Shown here piece after piece: positions 10,201 to 18,865 of a stretch of DNA of 64,000 bases (its first letter is position 1; each line of letters starts with the position of its first letter). Made by a program: the position numbers and the translations under genes. The stretch spans positions 124,001 through 188,000 of the forward strand of contig JAAEST010000104.1 in assembly GCA_024229115.1 (NCBI GenBank). Direction: 5' to 3'. The stretch is from Oligoflexia bacterium (GTDB lineage Bacteria > Bdellovibrionota > Bacteriovoracia > Bacteriovoracales > Bacteriovoracaceae). Below the pieces are notes generated by a model. That model was not told where the DNA came from. It made no database searches and saw only the letters and a list, made by a program, of their open reading frames with translations.

Positions 10201-10618
10201 TTTGATTTTTGATCAATTCCAAGGATATAAGAGTGCTTATATTTCAAAGTTCTTTCTTTCTCAGGGAGCAAAAAACGGTCTTATGAATCTAAATATTGAT
10301 TTTGTTGGGCACGCCTCTGCTACAACAGTGGATGCGAGCGAAATCACTCAGTATTCTTTGGCTATTTATGGTTTTAATCACGATGAAAACGAATGGGAGA
10401 TAATCTATACAAATGATTATGTTAGCGACTTTGAAGCCTATTCAAATCCAGACACAATATCTTTGGGAACGGGTGCAAATAAATATGTCGATTCGCAAGG
10501 CTTCTTAACTCTTTTAATTACCCCATTATACTCCCCAGGCTACCAAACAGGCACAGGCCCACTAGATGGCTCAGATACTCTACGAATAGGGCATATTTCA
10601 GTAAATGGTGTGTGGTAA
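7289..10618 (+). CDS. Giant surface lipoprotein with Ig-like and kelch-like regions
   Basis: The ATG at 7289 gives MKYLVILLLIFSCAKQ, a lipoprotein signal; the upstream in-frame ATG at 7241 lies inside the previous gene. The product is 1109 aa. Residues about 25-230 resemble ASPM/SPD-2/Hydin-type beta domains (FELTNTGDNPIALPSS). About 235-450 are two invasin-like Ig domains (LRSNGSEIHTITARLFDEYQ). About 700-870 contain kelch-type strands YFVYGGLD, TYLFGGLE and LYMLGGYI. An adhesin or surface recognition role is inferred; no enzyme motif is visible. Confidence 0.75.
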   Translation: MKYLVILLLIFSCAKQEKGETNALGSGPELRINIAGLSNIGEVSRGEEKFSYFEIENSFNTPKDLNVVVSNPLFLIDKIIGQNCNLTYIEKNTTCRYRIKFSSMSLGIYEAIVSVNGRSLKYSAKVIETNQGEFSPSSWPVGTLEAGEVQIRTFELTNTGDNPIALPSSFSDSSLSLFNTNCPEFILSKGKCEVSLRYQQKVSGSYDSTIYFEGDSNTSIPLRVTSSILPREPSGIILFDSLPSKLRSNGSEIHTITARLFDEYQNVVSDGNLVNVSAGNLSLPGGNTYSSVDGKIVFDIQTTTNSIPGTLSLQSAQASGFASIESSTGAPFGVIEMENYNPRIRADGTSELTMRTKILRDINGNIVDNGFPVYASMSNSGIVVNNPVFTFNGRAFITIRSSTTAEFSDVQVRANPILDSSQNITGYNASGDFQVEFTSLPPTGNFQITSNLPAIYYKTDINVAYPQETLVEIGPLRDENNNLRGLGYVVPIQIYNGVSADKSQGANSFNIQTDTDSIARFSVKGIEVSGPITIVATVDSSEVSHQVWASREDEIRYSPSSNRLTLYTKSISSNFNTQIPQDILTWDIFSGALGNIVSKDTLFIGNKKLSSSLTSVKSQMRNANENCLTPVLEHLFMAPCSARISDVQTSIGNTVVQTFNSLGVNKFYELNNYGKNLIESGGHLDGVLTQFNKFYSQKFDSYFVYGGLDTTNSNVNSVGKLTQYKGVSSVKTAFDPISNFSYNPSVLPSPSLSAINSETSDTYLFGGLEITGENPLEIGLSNNLHKLIYDDNNNVYTFEEVQVDEDDLLNEAAPEVMGANLIYHEGLLYMLGGYIKDPIITNTFLTNNEIWSIDLSQENFKWKRECQNCFDFPLKDINLSFDSTHFNTLDSVLLEDRSNFEYITRNGKNYLIDTKNSSYYEINFNSLSISELLSPNFFELFNGNRTFKMNPITKRIYSLKTNSFTTNSSEFLIFDQFQGYKSAYISKFFLSQGAKNGLMNLNIDFVGHASATTVDASEITQYSLAIYGFNHDENEWEIIYTNDYVSDFEAYSNPDTISLGTGANKYVDSQGFLTLLITPLYSPGYQTGTGPLDGSDTLRIGHISVNGVW

Positions 10619-10633
10619 ATAGATCTCTTGGCC

Positions 10634-10658
10634 AAATCTCATAGACCTCATCTTTATT
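10634..10658 (+). promoter_or_regulatory. ATCTCATAGACC leader element, copy A
   Basis: A 25-base stretch here differs from that at 19393-19417 at only two positions (core ATCTCATAGACCyCATC). Both lie upstream of a hairpin-bearing leader and a plus-strand gene. It could be a promoter or a conserved 5' RNA element. Confidence 0.5.
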
Positions 10659-10724
10659 CAGTTAAAGTAACTTATCCTTCTTGAAGTTTCTGCTTTAAGA
10701 ACCAGGGATAGTTCTTTATTCATC

Positions 10725-10761
10725 GAAGGGGGGGTTTGGAAATGCGCCCCCTTCATTTTTT
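10725..10761 (+). terminator. Strong GC hairpin with U-run in the leader of the protease gene
   Basis: GAAGGGGG pairs with CCCCCTTC (10747-10754) around a 14-base interior, followed by ATTTTTTT. It may terminate the upstream operon. Because leader element A lies before it and the next ATG only 23 bases after the stem, it could also act as an attenuator. Confidence 0.65.
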
Positions 10762-10776
10762 TAAAAATGAGGATTT

Positions 10777-11904
10777 ATGAAAAAGCTAATATTATCATTT
10801 CTACTTATTATCTCATCTCACTTATACGCAAAAACTTTTAGCGCCTCAGGTAAAGTATTTTGCCCAATTCTAAAACATAGAGGAACTGTCGAAGGGAGCA
10901 TAAGAGCAAATGAGCAAATGATCCCATGTCCTTACACAAAAGTAGTCCTTCGTGATTCCTGGAGACCATGGAGAAGATGTGCTCAAGGATATAGCGATAG
11001 AAATGGTAATTTTAGATTAAAAGGAAACTGTTCAAAATATGCTAAAAAATATGTGAGCGTTTATCCCGAAAGTTTCTATACAAAGGTTAAGGCGTACCGA
11101 GTAGGTATCTCTAGAGACATTATTAAATGGAAGTCGAAAAAGATTAGACAAAAAAGAGGACATCTTAATTTTGGCTCTATTTATATGGGAAGAAGTAGTG
11201 AAAAATCAAAGTTTAGAAGTGTTGCTCATATTCACGCCCAAGCAGCTCTTTCTATAAGCTTTTTTAGAGAATCCCTCGGGCTAAAGCCTAAAAGAACAAT
11301 TAGAATTAACTACAATAGGCATTTCACTAAATGGCCTCACGCTCATTACACAAATATTGATATGCCCAAAGTAACTAACTTTAACGATTCTAATGAGCTA
11401 CATAAGCTCTATAGCGTTACCCATGAGATAGGGCATATTATTGAAAACCATATGGGATTTAAGAGCCTATACCGCTATCTTCGCTTCTACCATAGTGATG
11501 GATTCCAACAAGGAAAAGAGGTTGAAAAAAGAAATGGAACTCACTTCCCTGGACTTGTTACAACTAAAGAATTTGCTTTTAGAGAAGGGTTTGCAACTTT
11601 CCTAGATCACTTGTTTAAGCAGTACACAGGTAGAAGTGATGAATCATTTTACTATGTAAATCCAGATAATGGATTAAAAGATGAAGGCAATGTCGCCTAT
11701 CTTTTAAGTGTAGCAACATTGGGCAACCGAGATCTTGGATTAAGAGGTGTCTCTAAAAGAGGTCTACTAAGAGAGATTTTAAAAGATAATTCATGGCAAA
11801 ATCTGCAAAACACATTTAAGAGGGTCTGCAACTACTATGATTCTAGAAATGTGGCCTCTTTTTGTGATCGTTATGGGGTTAGAGAGATCATATTTAATCA
11901 TTAG
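10777..11904 (+). CDS. Secreted zinc metalloprotease (HEIGH motif)
   Basis: The 375-aa product has a signal peptide ending near SSHLYA. Residues 20-110 look like a Cys-containing beta domain with a carboxypeptidase-regulatory flavour (GYSDRNGNFRLKGNC). The catalytic domain has HEIGHIIENH near residue 215 and a downstream REGFATFLDH near 268, which can supply the third zinc ligand Glu as in gluzincins. The substrate is unknown; protein or peptidoglycan-peptide cleavage outside the cell is inferred. The SD is TGAGGA. Confidence 0.75.
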   Translation: MKKLILSFLLIISSHLYAKTFSASGKVFCPILKHRGTVEGSIRANEQMIPCPYTKVVLRDSWRPWRRCAQGYSDRNGNFRLKGNCSKYAKKYVSVYPESFYTKVKAYRVGISRDIIKWKSKKIRQKRGHLNFGSIYMGRSSEKSKFRSVAHIHAQAALSISFFRESLGLKPKRTIRINYNRHFTKWPHAHYTNIDMPKVTNFNDSNELHKLYSVTHEIGHIIENHMGFKSLYRYLRFYHSDGFQQGKEVEKRNGTHFPGLVTTKEFAFREGFATFLDHLFKQYTGRSDESFYYVNPDNGLKDEGNVAYLLSVATLGNRDLGLRGVSKRGLLREILKDNSWQNLQNTFKRVCNYYDSRNVASFCDRYGVREIIFNH

Positions 11905-11911
11905 AAAGATT

Positions 11912-11921
11912 CGATTGAGTA
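11912..11921 (+). promoter_or_regulatory. CGATTGAG-type start element, copy 4
   Basis: TTCGATTGAGTAGATATG: it ends three bases before the ATG at 11925, leading the duplicated secreted cassette. There is no separate Shine-Dalgarno sequence. Confidence 0.75.
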
Positions 11922-11924
11922 GAT

Positions 11925-13817
11925 ATGAAGATGAAACTTACATTTTTACTATTATTTATGACTTCGATACTTGCTCAAGAAAAGTATATTCTGTGTCGAG
12001 AGGTTGGGTGTCAGTATGATCCAGATGTCTCTCTTAATTTTCAATCTGGTGGACAGGATTATACCTCTTTTGAAATTTCTCCAAACATTGATCCAATAAG
12101 AATTAATAATGAAGAAGGTGAGAAATCAAGAAAAGAGGTTAGAGGAAAGATCTATAACTCAAGCTATCTTGGTCAAAATATAGCAATTGATCTAAGTTCA
12201 AAAAATGAAGAAAGTCGATCTTCAGACTTTCTTCTTGTCTCAGACATAGTAGATACTCTAAATGTTGTTTTAAATGGATATAGCGGAGTTAGTGGATTAG
12301 ATTCAACACAAATATGTGCAAACAACTTTCTAAATGATGTTTATGGAAGTGATGCGAAAACATATTTTGAAAATAGAAGAAGCTCGGATAATTCTTTAGA
12401 AAATAAATGCGATCTTACGGACATTGATTATCTAAAAAATGAAAAGTTTATTTGTCCTGTGGGTTACGAGGAAGTTAGTGATACTCTTTTTAATGTAACA
12501 AGATTTGAAAAGAAAAGAAAATGTGTGGCTTCTGGAGCTAGAAGCCTTTGTGTCAAAAGAACTTATGATATAACTTGTTCTCCTTCAATCAAAACTCAAA
12601 CTTCACAGTGCTGTAATAACTTAAATCAAAATGGGCTAACCTTAAAAAACGACTGGTTCAACGAAAATATTGATGATCTATGGATTCCAATTCCTGAAGG
12701 TTGGACATGTGATCCAAACAAATGCGAAACAAAATTCGAAAATACAACTCCTGTATTTAGAAACGGAGTCGTACCCTCTACTAATTGGAGCGCAAGGGTT
12801 AATGAATCTGACTTCAATCTTGGTGCAACTCACGCCTGCTCTTCGGCCCTTGTTGGAAGCGAACCAAATCTTGCGTGGTCAACTCAGGTACACTCTATTC
12901 CAGGAGATCCTGCATCCCCATTAGTAGAGGGGCCTCCTAAATATGATGAGGATGCTGTTTTGTATTCAGGTAGACCTAATAATAACCATTTCGATATTCC
13001 CGTTCCAGACATTATTAGTATTCCGAATAATAATGACGAGTGGGATTACCAACAAAGAAGATATGTTATCGACACTTCAAGATCAAGCGTGCGACTTAGA
13101 AACTGTTTAGGACTAGATGGATCTGATCCCTTCGATACAAGATGTGAAAGACTAAAGGGAGGGGCAGGAGCCGTTAGACTTAGAGCAATTGACAGAAGAG
13201 GTGCAGTTGGAAATGAATTGACAATAAATGTGCCTATTGGAGAGCATCGTTATTATTCTAGATATAATTATATCTATGGAACAGGAACAACACAGTTTTC
13301 GTATCCCACAATTGCATCTCCCTATAATAACAATTGGACATCTCACATTTTTTTCGTAGAAGGATCTTCGCTGGACGGTCCTCTTAGTAGAAATGGTGGA
13401 TCATTCAATGGAATGAATGAAGATTTCAACAATGATATCTCTCCTTCTTTAAGACAAGAGTTAAAAAATATCTTTGTTAACACTTCGGGTACGGATTATT
13501 TTTTACTACCAAACGGCAAGAAGCTTTACATGAGTGGCAACCAAGCCCAGTATCGATCTCATTGGAACTTAGCATTTTATATGCCCCACTGTAACGATGT
13601 TGGCATAAGTGGACTACTTAGTGGGACTAACGAATGTTTTGTAACAAGGACGCAAAATAATGGATGGCCTGTTGTCTGGTATCAATACGGGTCAACTTGT
13701 GCTGAAACTCAAACACTACCATTTCGCGAGGAATGGCATATGTGGGACCCCGATGGAGGGGGAGGGCATTATGACAAACAGTCAATCGAAGGCTGTGTAT
13801 TGGAGTACTTGCAATGA
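11925..13817 (+). CDS. Secreted Cys-rich protein A1 (630 aa)
   Basis: It has a signal peptide (MKMKLTFLLLFMTSILAQ). It is clearly paralogous to the gene at 14610: both share an 'ICAnnf..DvYGsDaK..FENRR' region, a '.DiDYl' segment, a CPVG/CPIG motif, a KRKC/KRLC motif and a Cys-rich 'DPNKCE/DPNRCQ' turn. About 20 Cys imply a disulphide-stabilised extracellular protein. No family was recognised; similarity of layout to Cys-rich mating-pair proteins is only a thought. It overlaps the next gene by four bases. Confidence 0.7.
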   Translation: MKMKLTFLLLFMTSILAQEKYILCREVGCQYDPDVSLNFQSGGQDYTSFEISPNIDPIRINNEEGEKSRKEVRGKIYNSSYLGQNIAIDLSSKNEESRSSDFLLVSDIVDTLNVVLNGYSGVSGLDSTQICANNFLNDVYGSDAKTYFENRRSSDNSLENKCDLTDIDYLKNEKFICPVGYEEVSDTLFNVTRFEKKRKCVASGARSLCVKRTYDITCSPSIKTQTSQCCNNLNQNGLTLKNDWFNENIDDLWIPIPEGWTCDPNKCETKFENTTPVFRNGVVPSTNWSARVNESDFNLGATHACSSALVGSEPNLAWSTQVHSIPGDPASPLVEGPPKYDEDAVLYSGRPNNNHFDIPVPDIISIPNNNDEWDYQQRRYVIDTSRSSVRLRNCLGLDGSDPFDTRCERLKGGAGAVRLRAIDRRGAVGNELTINVPIGEHRYYSRYNYIYGTGTTQFSYPTIASPYNNNWTSHIFFVEGSSLDGPLSRNGGSFNGMNEDFNNDISPSLRQELKNIFVNTSGTDYFLLPNGKKLYMSGNQAQYRSHWNLAFYMPHCNDVGISGLLSGTNECFVTRTQNNGWPVVWYQYGSTCAETQTLPFREEWHMWDPDGGGGHYDKQSIEGCVLEYLQ

Positions 13818-14617
13818 AGATAGTACTTCTCACTCTCTTATTTTTTAACTTTAATCTATTCGCCTCATTGGATAATCTTGTGACTATTTTCGATGAAGAG
13901 ATTATTGAAAACGACTTCGATTTGGAGACAAATACTCTTCAGAATGGTTCAAATTGGGAAGTTCTTGAAAATGAACTATTTGATCTAACGTGCAGTGATA
14001 AAGGTGAGTTCATCTATCTTGCCAATGTAATCGATATTAATTTTGAAGAATATATCGATAAATATTATTCAGATTGCGAGAGTATTACTGTAAACGAAGA
14101 TCCCAATAATCTCATCCCATGGCAAAATGTTGGGCTTGTACAAGATGTTAGCTTTGGAACAGAAACACTTGAGTGTAATATCGAGGTTGGAGATTGCAAT
14201 ATTACTCAAAGCTTTAGTGAAAGCTATCAAAATTATCAAACTATAAACCTAGAGATCGGTCAAAACGGAACAAGAAATGGGTTTGTAAATCTTCTTCTAT
14301 ATAATATTGATTTTTCAAATGTTCAAATATCGACTACTCCAGGAGTTGGAGGAAGTAATGGAATGGACGATATTGGAAACTATGGCCCTGTAAGTAAGTA
14401 TTGCTACACTGTTAAAGATGCTCTTAGTGAAGGTATAGCGTCTGAGTTTGCAAAAACTCCTCAAGTGAATATGACTCGCTTTATTTGGGAACCAATTAAG
14501 GTAAACCCACAACTAGAAAATTCTGAAGACTCTCAATCAAATCTAAAGAGTAATGTAGTTATCAAAGGACTAGATACTACTAATAGAGAAATCGTCGGGA
14601 GTAATATTGATGATTAA
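13814..14617 (+). CDS. Secreted protein B1 (267 aa)
   Basis: It has a signal peptide (MKIVLLTLLFFNFNLFA). It is paralogous to the gene at 17336, which has the same length. Both share the C-terminal pattern 'YC....D..s.G..S.FAKTP.VN....W.PI' and then 'IKGLDtT.R.I', plus a PG(V/I)GG turn. It sits between two A-type genes and overlaps both by a few bases, so A and B proteins are probably made in fixed ratio and may form a complex. No known domain. Confidence 0.7.
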   Translation: MKIVLLTLLFFNFNLFASLDNLVTIFDEEIIENDFDLETNTLQNGSNWEVLENELFDLTCSDKGEFIYLANVIDINFEEYIDKYYSDCESITVNEDPNNLIPWQNVGLVQDVSFGTETLECNIEVGDCNITQSFSESYQNYQTINLEIGQNGTRNGFVNLLLYNIDFSNVQISTTPGVGGSNGMDDIGNYGPVSKYCYTVKDALSEGIASEFAKTPQVNMTRFIWEPIKVNPQLENSEDSQSNLKSNVVIKGLDTTNREIVGSNIDD

Positions 14618-16295
14618 AACTATCCTTTTAACTCTTCTTTCAATATCCTCCTTAGCAAATCAAACTTATCTTTGTGATGATAGTGATTGTCATAACCCAA
14701 ATCAAACTTATGAATTTAGTGATACGAATAATGAGTATTATTTAAGAATTGAAGAAAACGATGATAATTTAACGATTAATTCTGATTTTTTATCTAAAGA
14801 AGTTCAGTTAAATTTAAATCTAAATAATGATCTAGAAAACAACTCTCCGTTTAATGTTACGATCGACTTAACAAGCTCTGTTTTAAATCTTAACTCTTCA
14901 TCAATGGTAGCAAAGAGTGACATACTTAGCTCTTTTAACTTTACCAGTAATGGAAGAGACGGGGAAGACGCAAAGAATGCAAGTGTCCTTTGTGCGGAAT
15001 CAGTTATTAACGGAGATTATGGCAATGACATTAAGAACTTCTTTGAAAATAGAAGATTACTAGATTCGAATCTTTCGAATTCATGCGACCAAGTTGACAT
15101 AGATTACATCCAAAGTACTTTCTCTTGTCCCATTGGAACAATTGAAGGAAATTCAAACATTGTAGATGTTGAAAGTGTTGAAAGAAAAAGACTTTGCACG
15201 GGAGTTGCTCAAAAGGCGATATGCCTTAAAAGAGACGTAAAGATTAAATGTAAAACTTATTTAAAAGGAAGATTTTGTTGTGATGATATTGCTCCAAATG
15301 ATACTTATCCAAATAGCCAAGAGTTTTATTCACACGACTCAAATCTAGGTAACAATTGGCAGTGTGATCCAAATCGATGTCAAGAGCTTTCAACGGGTAC
15401 TCTCAATGGTTATTTCTATGAAAGAGAATATGACTTTTGGGAACATGAACTTGTTGGCGTAGATAGAGGAGCTCTTTGTAATCAAAAGATTGCCGAAGAG
15501 ATCGACGAACAAGAAGACTTAACAATCTCTTTTAATGGAGATAATACTGTGCATTTAAAGAATTCAAACGGAACAGACGATTTAGATAGTAGATACTTTT
15601 TTATACCTAGTTTTACAGTAACAGGAAACATTGGAAACTATAAAGTCGGATTTGACTCGTTTGAAGAATCTATTGAAAATTGTTTCGGGATTAACACTGT
15701 AGAGGATACTCTTTGTAGAAAAGTAAATAAAGGAGAAGCTTTTAATGTAAATTTCTTTGTCGTTGATAGCTATGGACGAAAATCCAACACTCTGCAATTT
15801 AGCGTTCCTGCAAATAGAAAAAGATATCTTCGAAAATTTAAGGCCGTAACTTACTACTCTACAAACGGATTTTATACTTACGGAGTAGGGTTTACTTCTC
15901 TGTCCACTGAAGGATTTTACAATGTTTACTCTGATAGTTGTAGCTCCACAATAAGCATTAATTATTCAAAAGGTATTTCTTATCAAGATTTTAAAAACCC
16001 TAATAACAACAATGCATCGCTAGGTTCAGAATGGGCACCAACAATTCACTTCGATGTATCAAAATGTCATGAGTATAATGCCAGACCAGAGGTTGCTAAC
16101 GACTATTGGACGCAGGCTTTTTGTAGTGAGAGACATTCGCTAACTTTCTCCCCAAGTGGGGGAGACTATGTGCCTGGTTTTGGATTTCCTATAAATGTCG
16201 GACAATTTCCTACAAATAACTATGGGCTACCATATAGCCAGTACGCTCCAGTGTTTATCACGCAAGAGTCATGCGTAGAGGATGGGTACTTCTAG
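14610..16295 (+). CDS. Secreted Cys-rich protein A2 (paralogue of A1)
   Basis: I used the ATG at 14610, which overlaps the previous stop. The signal peptide is MIKTILLTLLSISSLA. The 562-aa product shares with A1 the N-terminal YLC.D..C region, FENRR block, CPIG motif, KRLC and DPNRC turn, but its C-terminal third is diverged. This is gene duplication of the A-B unit. It converges with the histidine kinase gene ending at 16292, overlapping by four bases. Confidence 0.7.
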   Translation: MIKTILLTLLSISSLANQTYLCDDSDCHNPNQTYEFSDTNNEYYLRIEENDDNLTINSDFLSKEVQLNLNLNNDLENNSPFNVTIDLTSSVLNLNSSSMVAKSDILSSFNFTSNGRDGEDAKNASVLCAESVINGDYGNDIKNFFENRRLLDSNLSNSCDQVDIDYIQSTFSCPIGTIEGNSNIVDVESVERKRLCTGVAQKAICLKRDVKIKCKTYLKGRFCCDDIAPNDTYPNSQEFYSHDSNLGNNWQCDPNRCQELSTGTLNGYFYEREYDFWEHELVGVDRGALCNQKIAEEIDEQEDLTISFNGDNTVHLKNSNGTDDLDSRYFFIPSFTVTGNIGNYKVGFDSFEESIENCFGINTVEDTLCRKVNKGEAFNVNFFVVDSYGRKSNTLQFSVPANRKRYLRKFKAVTYYSTNGFYTYGVGFTSLSTEGFYNVYSDSCSSTISINYSKGISYQDFKNPNNNNASLGSEWAPTIHFDVSKCHEYNARPEVANDYWTQAFCSERHSLTFSPSGGDYVPGFGFPINVGQFPTNNYGLPYSQYAPVFITQESCVEDGYF

Positions 16296-17272
16296 GAATC
16301 TGATATTTTAAAGATTAGAGACATTTTAAAAGACTCTTTCGAAGAAGATGCTATCATATCACCTCCCCATGTTCTTAAGATGTCTTTAGACCTAATAAGA
16401 CCAATTCCCATTCCTTTTTCAGAAGCTTTATTTCCATGGGATATAAATATCTGATCTAAAAAGTCTTGACCAATCTCGTTTTCGGTATAGTTTTCTATAC
16501 TAAGCCTTACAAGTGTACTGCCTAAAGGCTCTAAAATGATCTGAATAGGCTGCTTTTCAATTCCGTGCTCAATAGCATTTACAAGCAAGTTCACTAGTAT
16601 TTCATTAACAAGCAATTCTTTATTGCCTGAAACTTTACCTAGAATCTTATCGTAATTAAGAACAATTTTAGCTTTTTTTCTAGACAACCCTTCAACGATC
16701 CTAGGGTAATTTATTACTTCATCAAGACATTCTTTGAGGTCTACTCTTTCTATAGTCCTCTTTTCAAGAGACTCAAACCCAGAGAGTTTTTGCTTCATAG
16801 ACTCATGAGTTTTTAGAGTCATATTTAAAAATGATTTAATAAAATCGAAAGTCTTATATAGGTCTCTAATTTCTCTAACTTCCTCTTTGTCATACATATC
16901 CGCATTGGAGATGAACTCGTTGTAAAAATATCGAAAATAAAGAGAATCCACCAATTCCACACTACCGATAGAAGCATTTTCTACTTTTCTTATCATCTCC
17001 TTAAGAGCGATCTCTTCATTATTCAAATTAGCTAAAAACTCATCTTTATCGATTCCATCAATTGTAAGCTCACTAGAGCTCATAACGTCGTCGTAGGACT
17101 CTCTATTAACCTCTAATTCTTCTTCTAAATATTTTTTGAATAAATGACTTGATTTTGAGACAAGGGCCTTAGATGGGAACTTTAAAGCTTCCTGAAGACT
17201 ACCCTTACCAGAGTGAGTAAGTTGGTAGGCCTGATTTAGTATATCGAATGCGATTTCTTTATATTTTTCCAT
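16292..17272 (-). CDS. Soluble histidine kinase-like ATPase
   Basis: The C-terminal third is a GHKL/HATPase_c domain: N-box NEILVNLLVNAIEHG and G2 box GMGIGL, with 'LRTWGGDM' after it as in sensor kinases. The usual DxG of the G1 box is replaced by an ENYTENEIG stretch. A dimerisation helix with a candidate phospho-His lies near KTHESMK. The protein has no transmembrane segment, so it senses something cytoplasmic. No response regulator is nearby. Start uncertain: ATG 17272 sits directly after a GTATAC-type promoter; GTG 17284 is an alternative. Confidence 0.7.
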   Translation of the reverse strand: MEKYKEIAFDILNQAYQLTHSGKGSLQEALKFPSKALVSKSSHLFKKYLEEELEVNRESYDDVMSSSELTIDGIDKDEFLANLNNEEIALKEMIRKVENASIGSVELVDSLYFRYFYNEFISNADMYDKEEVREIRDLYKTFDFIKSFLNMTLKTHESMKQKLSGFESLEKRTIERVDLKECLDEVINYPRIVEGLSRKKAKIVLNYDKILGKVSGNKELLVNEILVNLLVNAIEHGIEKQPIQIILEPLGSTLVRLSIENYTENEIGQDFLDQIFISHGNKASEKGMGIGLIRSKDILRTWGGDMIASSSKESFKMSLIFKISDS

Positions 17273-17290
17273 AACAGTATACACTATATT
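17273..17290 (-). promoter_or_regulatory. GTATAC-dyad (SOS-like) element of the kinase gene
   Basis: On the minus strand ATAGTGTATACTGTT stands immediately before the ATG. The same 15-mer core occurs before recA (55620s) and the exonuclease (43450s). There is no good -35 here, so it may act as an operator rather than a -10 box. Confidence 0.5.
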
Positions 17291-17322
17291 AACACAAAAA
17301 TTGATTTTTTCTTAGAAAAATT

Positions 17323-17332
17323 CGATTGAGAA
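17323..17332 (+). promoter_or_regulatory. CGATTGAG-type start element, copy 5
   Basis: TTCGATTGAGAAGATATG: it ends three bases before the ATG at 17336. It is the T-to-A variant at the ninth position. Confidence 0.75.
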
Positions 17333-17335
17333 GAT

Positions 17336-18139
17336 ATGAGAGCTATAATCGTAACTTTTCTATTGATAACTAATACTTGGGCAATAAATGTCCTTGATTT
17401 TGAGTATACGGGATCTTTAAGCGAAGGTCTAAACCCTGTAGATAATACCCCTTTACCGACAAGTGATTGGGAAATAAGAAAAAGTGGCTTCTTTGAGGGT
17501 AATTGTAACGAATTTAGTGATCATATTTATTATTTGGATGAAACAAGCGAATCCTTTACTGAGTATTTAGATGAATCAAGTCTAGATTGCTCAAGTGCCT
17601 CCCATGTAGACGATACAGACTTAGAGCTTAATTGGGTAGATATAGGAATTGTTCAAGAGACTACTTTTAGTGATGAAGTTTTAAACTGTGATGCAACACT
17701 AGATAACTGCGATATTAATCTAAATTATACAATTGAAGATCAGGTATATTCGGTAATTGTTCCAACAAAGGGAGAAAATGCTACTTCAAAGGGTATTTTT
17801 CAAGCGTTTATTTACGACACATACAACCAAAGCACAGTAACGACTGATGGCCTTCCAGGTATTGGAGGGGTAAACGATCTGCCTACGTATAACTACGAAA
17901 CAAGATATTGTATTCAAAAAAATGATAAGGTGTCAGATGGAGCAAATTCAGTTTTTGCAAAAACTCCTCTAGTTAATTTTATTGAATATCAGTGGATTCC
18001 AATAAGAAGTGAGCCTAGTTCAAGTAATGGAGAGGAGGCCCAGTATAGAAATGAAAAATCTTATATCATAAAAGGACTAGATAGCACTTTAAGATCAATC
18101 ATAAATGAAGACCAGGTGCGCTCAGGGAGGGATTATTAA
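17336..18139 (+). CDS. Secreted protein B2 (paralogue of B1)
   Basis: The 267-aa product has a short signal peptide (MRAIIVTFLLITNTWA) and aligns with B1 over its whole length: 'W.DIGIVQETTF' versus 'WQNVGLVQDVSF', the PGIGG turn, 'FAKTPLVNFIEYQWIPI', and 'IKGLDSTLRSI'. Four paired Cys positions are conserved. It is separated from A2 by the inverted kinase gene and driven by its own CGATTGAG element. It overlaps the next gene by 35 bases. Confidence 0.7.
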   Translation: MRAIIVTFLLITNTWAINVLDFEYTGSLSEGLNPVDNTPLPTSDWEIRKSGFFEGNCNEFSDHIYYLDETSESFTEYLDESSLDCSSASHVDDTDLELNWVDIGIVQETTFSDEVLNCDATLDNCDINLNYTIEDQVYSVIVPTKGENATSKGIFQAFIYDTYNQSTVTTDGLPGIGGVNDLPTYNYETRYCIQKNDKVSDGANSVFAKTPLVNFIEYQWIPIRSEPSSSNGEEAQYRNEKSYIIKGLDSTLRSIINEDQVRSGRDY

Positions 18140-18857
18140 AATAATCTTTATTCTCCTGATATGTATTCAAACAACTTTTGCAAGCTATCAAGGCTTTAGC
18201 ACGAGCATCTCTATAAGTGATCCCATTCCCGCAAGTACTAACGTTACTAACTTCAATGTAACTTCAAGGCTTGAAAGCCAAGTAATTACTACCTTCGATC
18301 TTGTTATTGAAAACCAAACAATTAGCTTGGGTGAAATAAACTTAGGAGATCAATCTTTTAACTACAATCTAAGTAGAATAAATGCAAACACGAGCTTAGA
18401 AGAGAGTTGTTCGAGTGCTTTAATTCAAAGTACCTCTTCAGAAGTAAATCTTCATCTAACAAATTCGGGTTCATGGCAAAACTCTGTGGTTGGACCAAGT
18501 ACTTATTGTAAGCTTAGAAAAAATGTTAGCAATGAAGCGGTAGTTGAAATGGAAGTTGCTTGGAAACTTAGAATTGAAAACTACATTGGCCCAGACGCCT
18601 CCCTTTATCTAGATAGTAATCAAGAATTTATTGATTTCCAAACACTAATGCCAGCAAGTATTCAATACATCGATGTCAATATGGATAACAGCGAAATATC
18701 TCAAAATTTCTATGTTGGATCTATTATAAATTTTCTAGTTAGTGATCTTTACTCTCCTGTAAATGAAAATACTCCCGTAAGCGATTCTAAGAATATTACA
18801 TTTGAATTTAGGCCAAAGTATCAAACACTTTTTGCCGTTGGACAGACTCTTCCTTAA
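18105..18857 (+). CDS. Secreted beta-rich protein of the A/B cassette
   Basis: The 250-aa product has a hydrophobic N-terminal signal (IIKIIFILLICIQTTFA) after a short positive lead. The mature part is Ser/Thr/Asn-rich with beta-strand periodicity and two Cys, like pilin- or adhesin-type beta sandwiches, but no family was recognised. Its start lies inside B2, so translation is coupled to B2. It may be a structural partner of the A/B proteins (inference from position). Confidence 0.6.
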   Translation: MKTRCAQGGIIKIIFILLICIQTTFASYQGFSTSISISDPIPASTNVTNFNVTSRLESQVITTFDLVIENQTISLGEINLGDQSFNYNLSRINANTSLEESCSSALIQSTSSEVNLHLTNSGSWQNSVVGPSTYCKLRKNVSNEAVVEMEVAWKLRIENYIGPDASLYLDSNQEFIDFQTLMPASIQYIDVNMDNSEISQNFYVGSIINFLVSDLYSPVNENTPVSDSKNITFEFRPKYQTLFAVGQTLP

Positions 18858-18865
18858 GGAGAATT

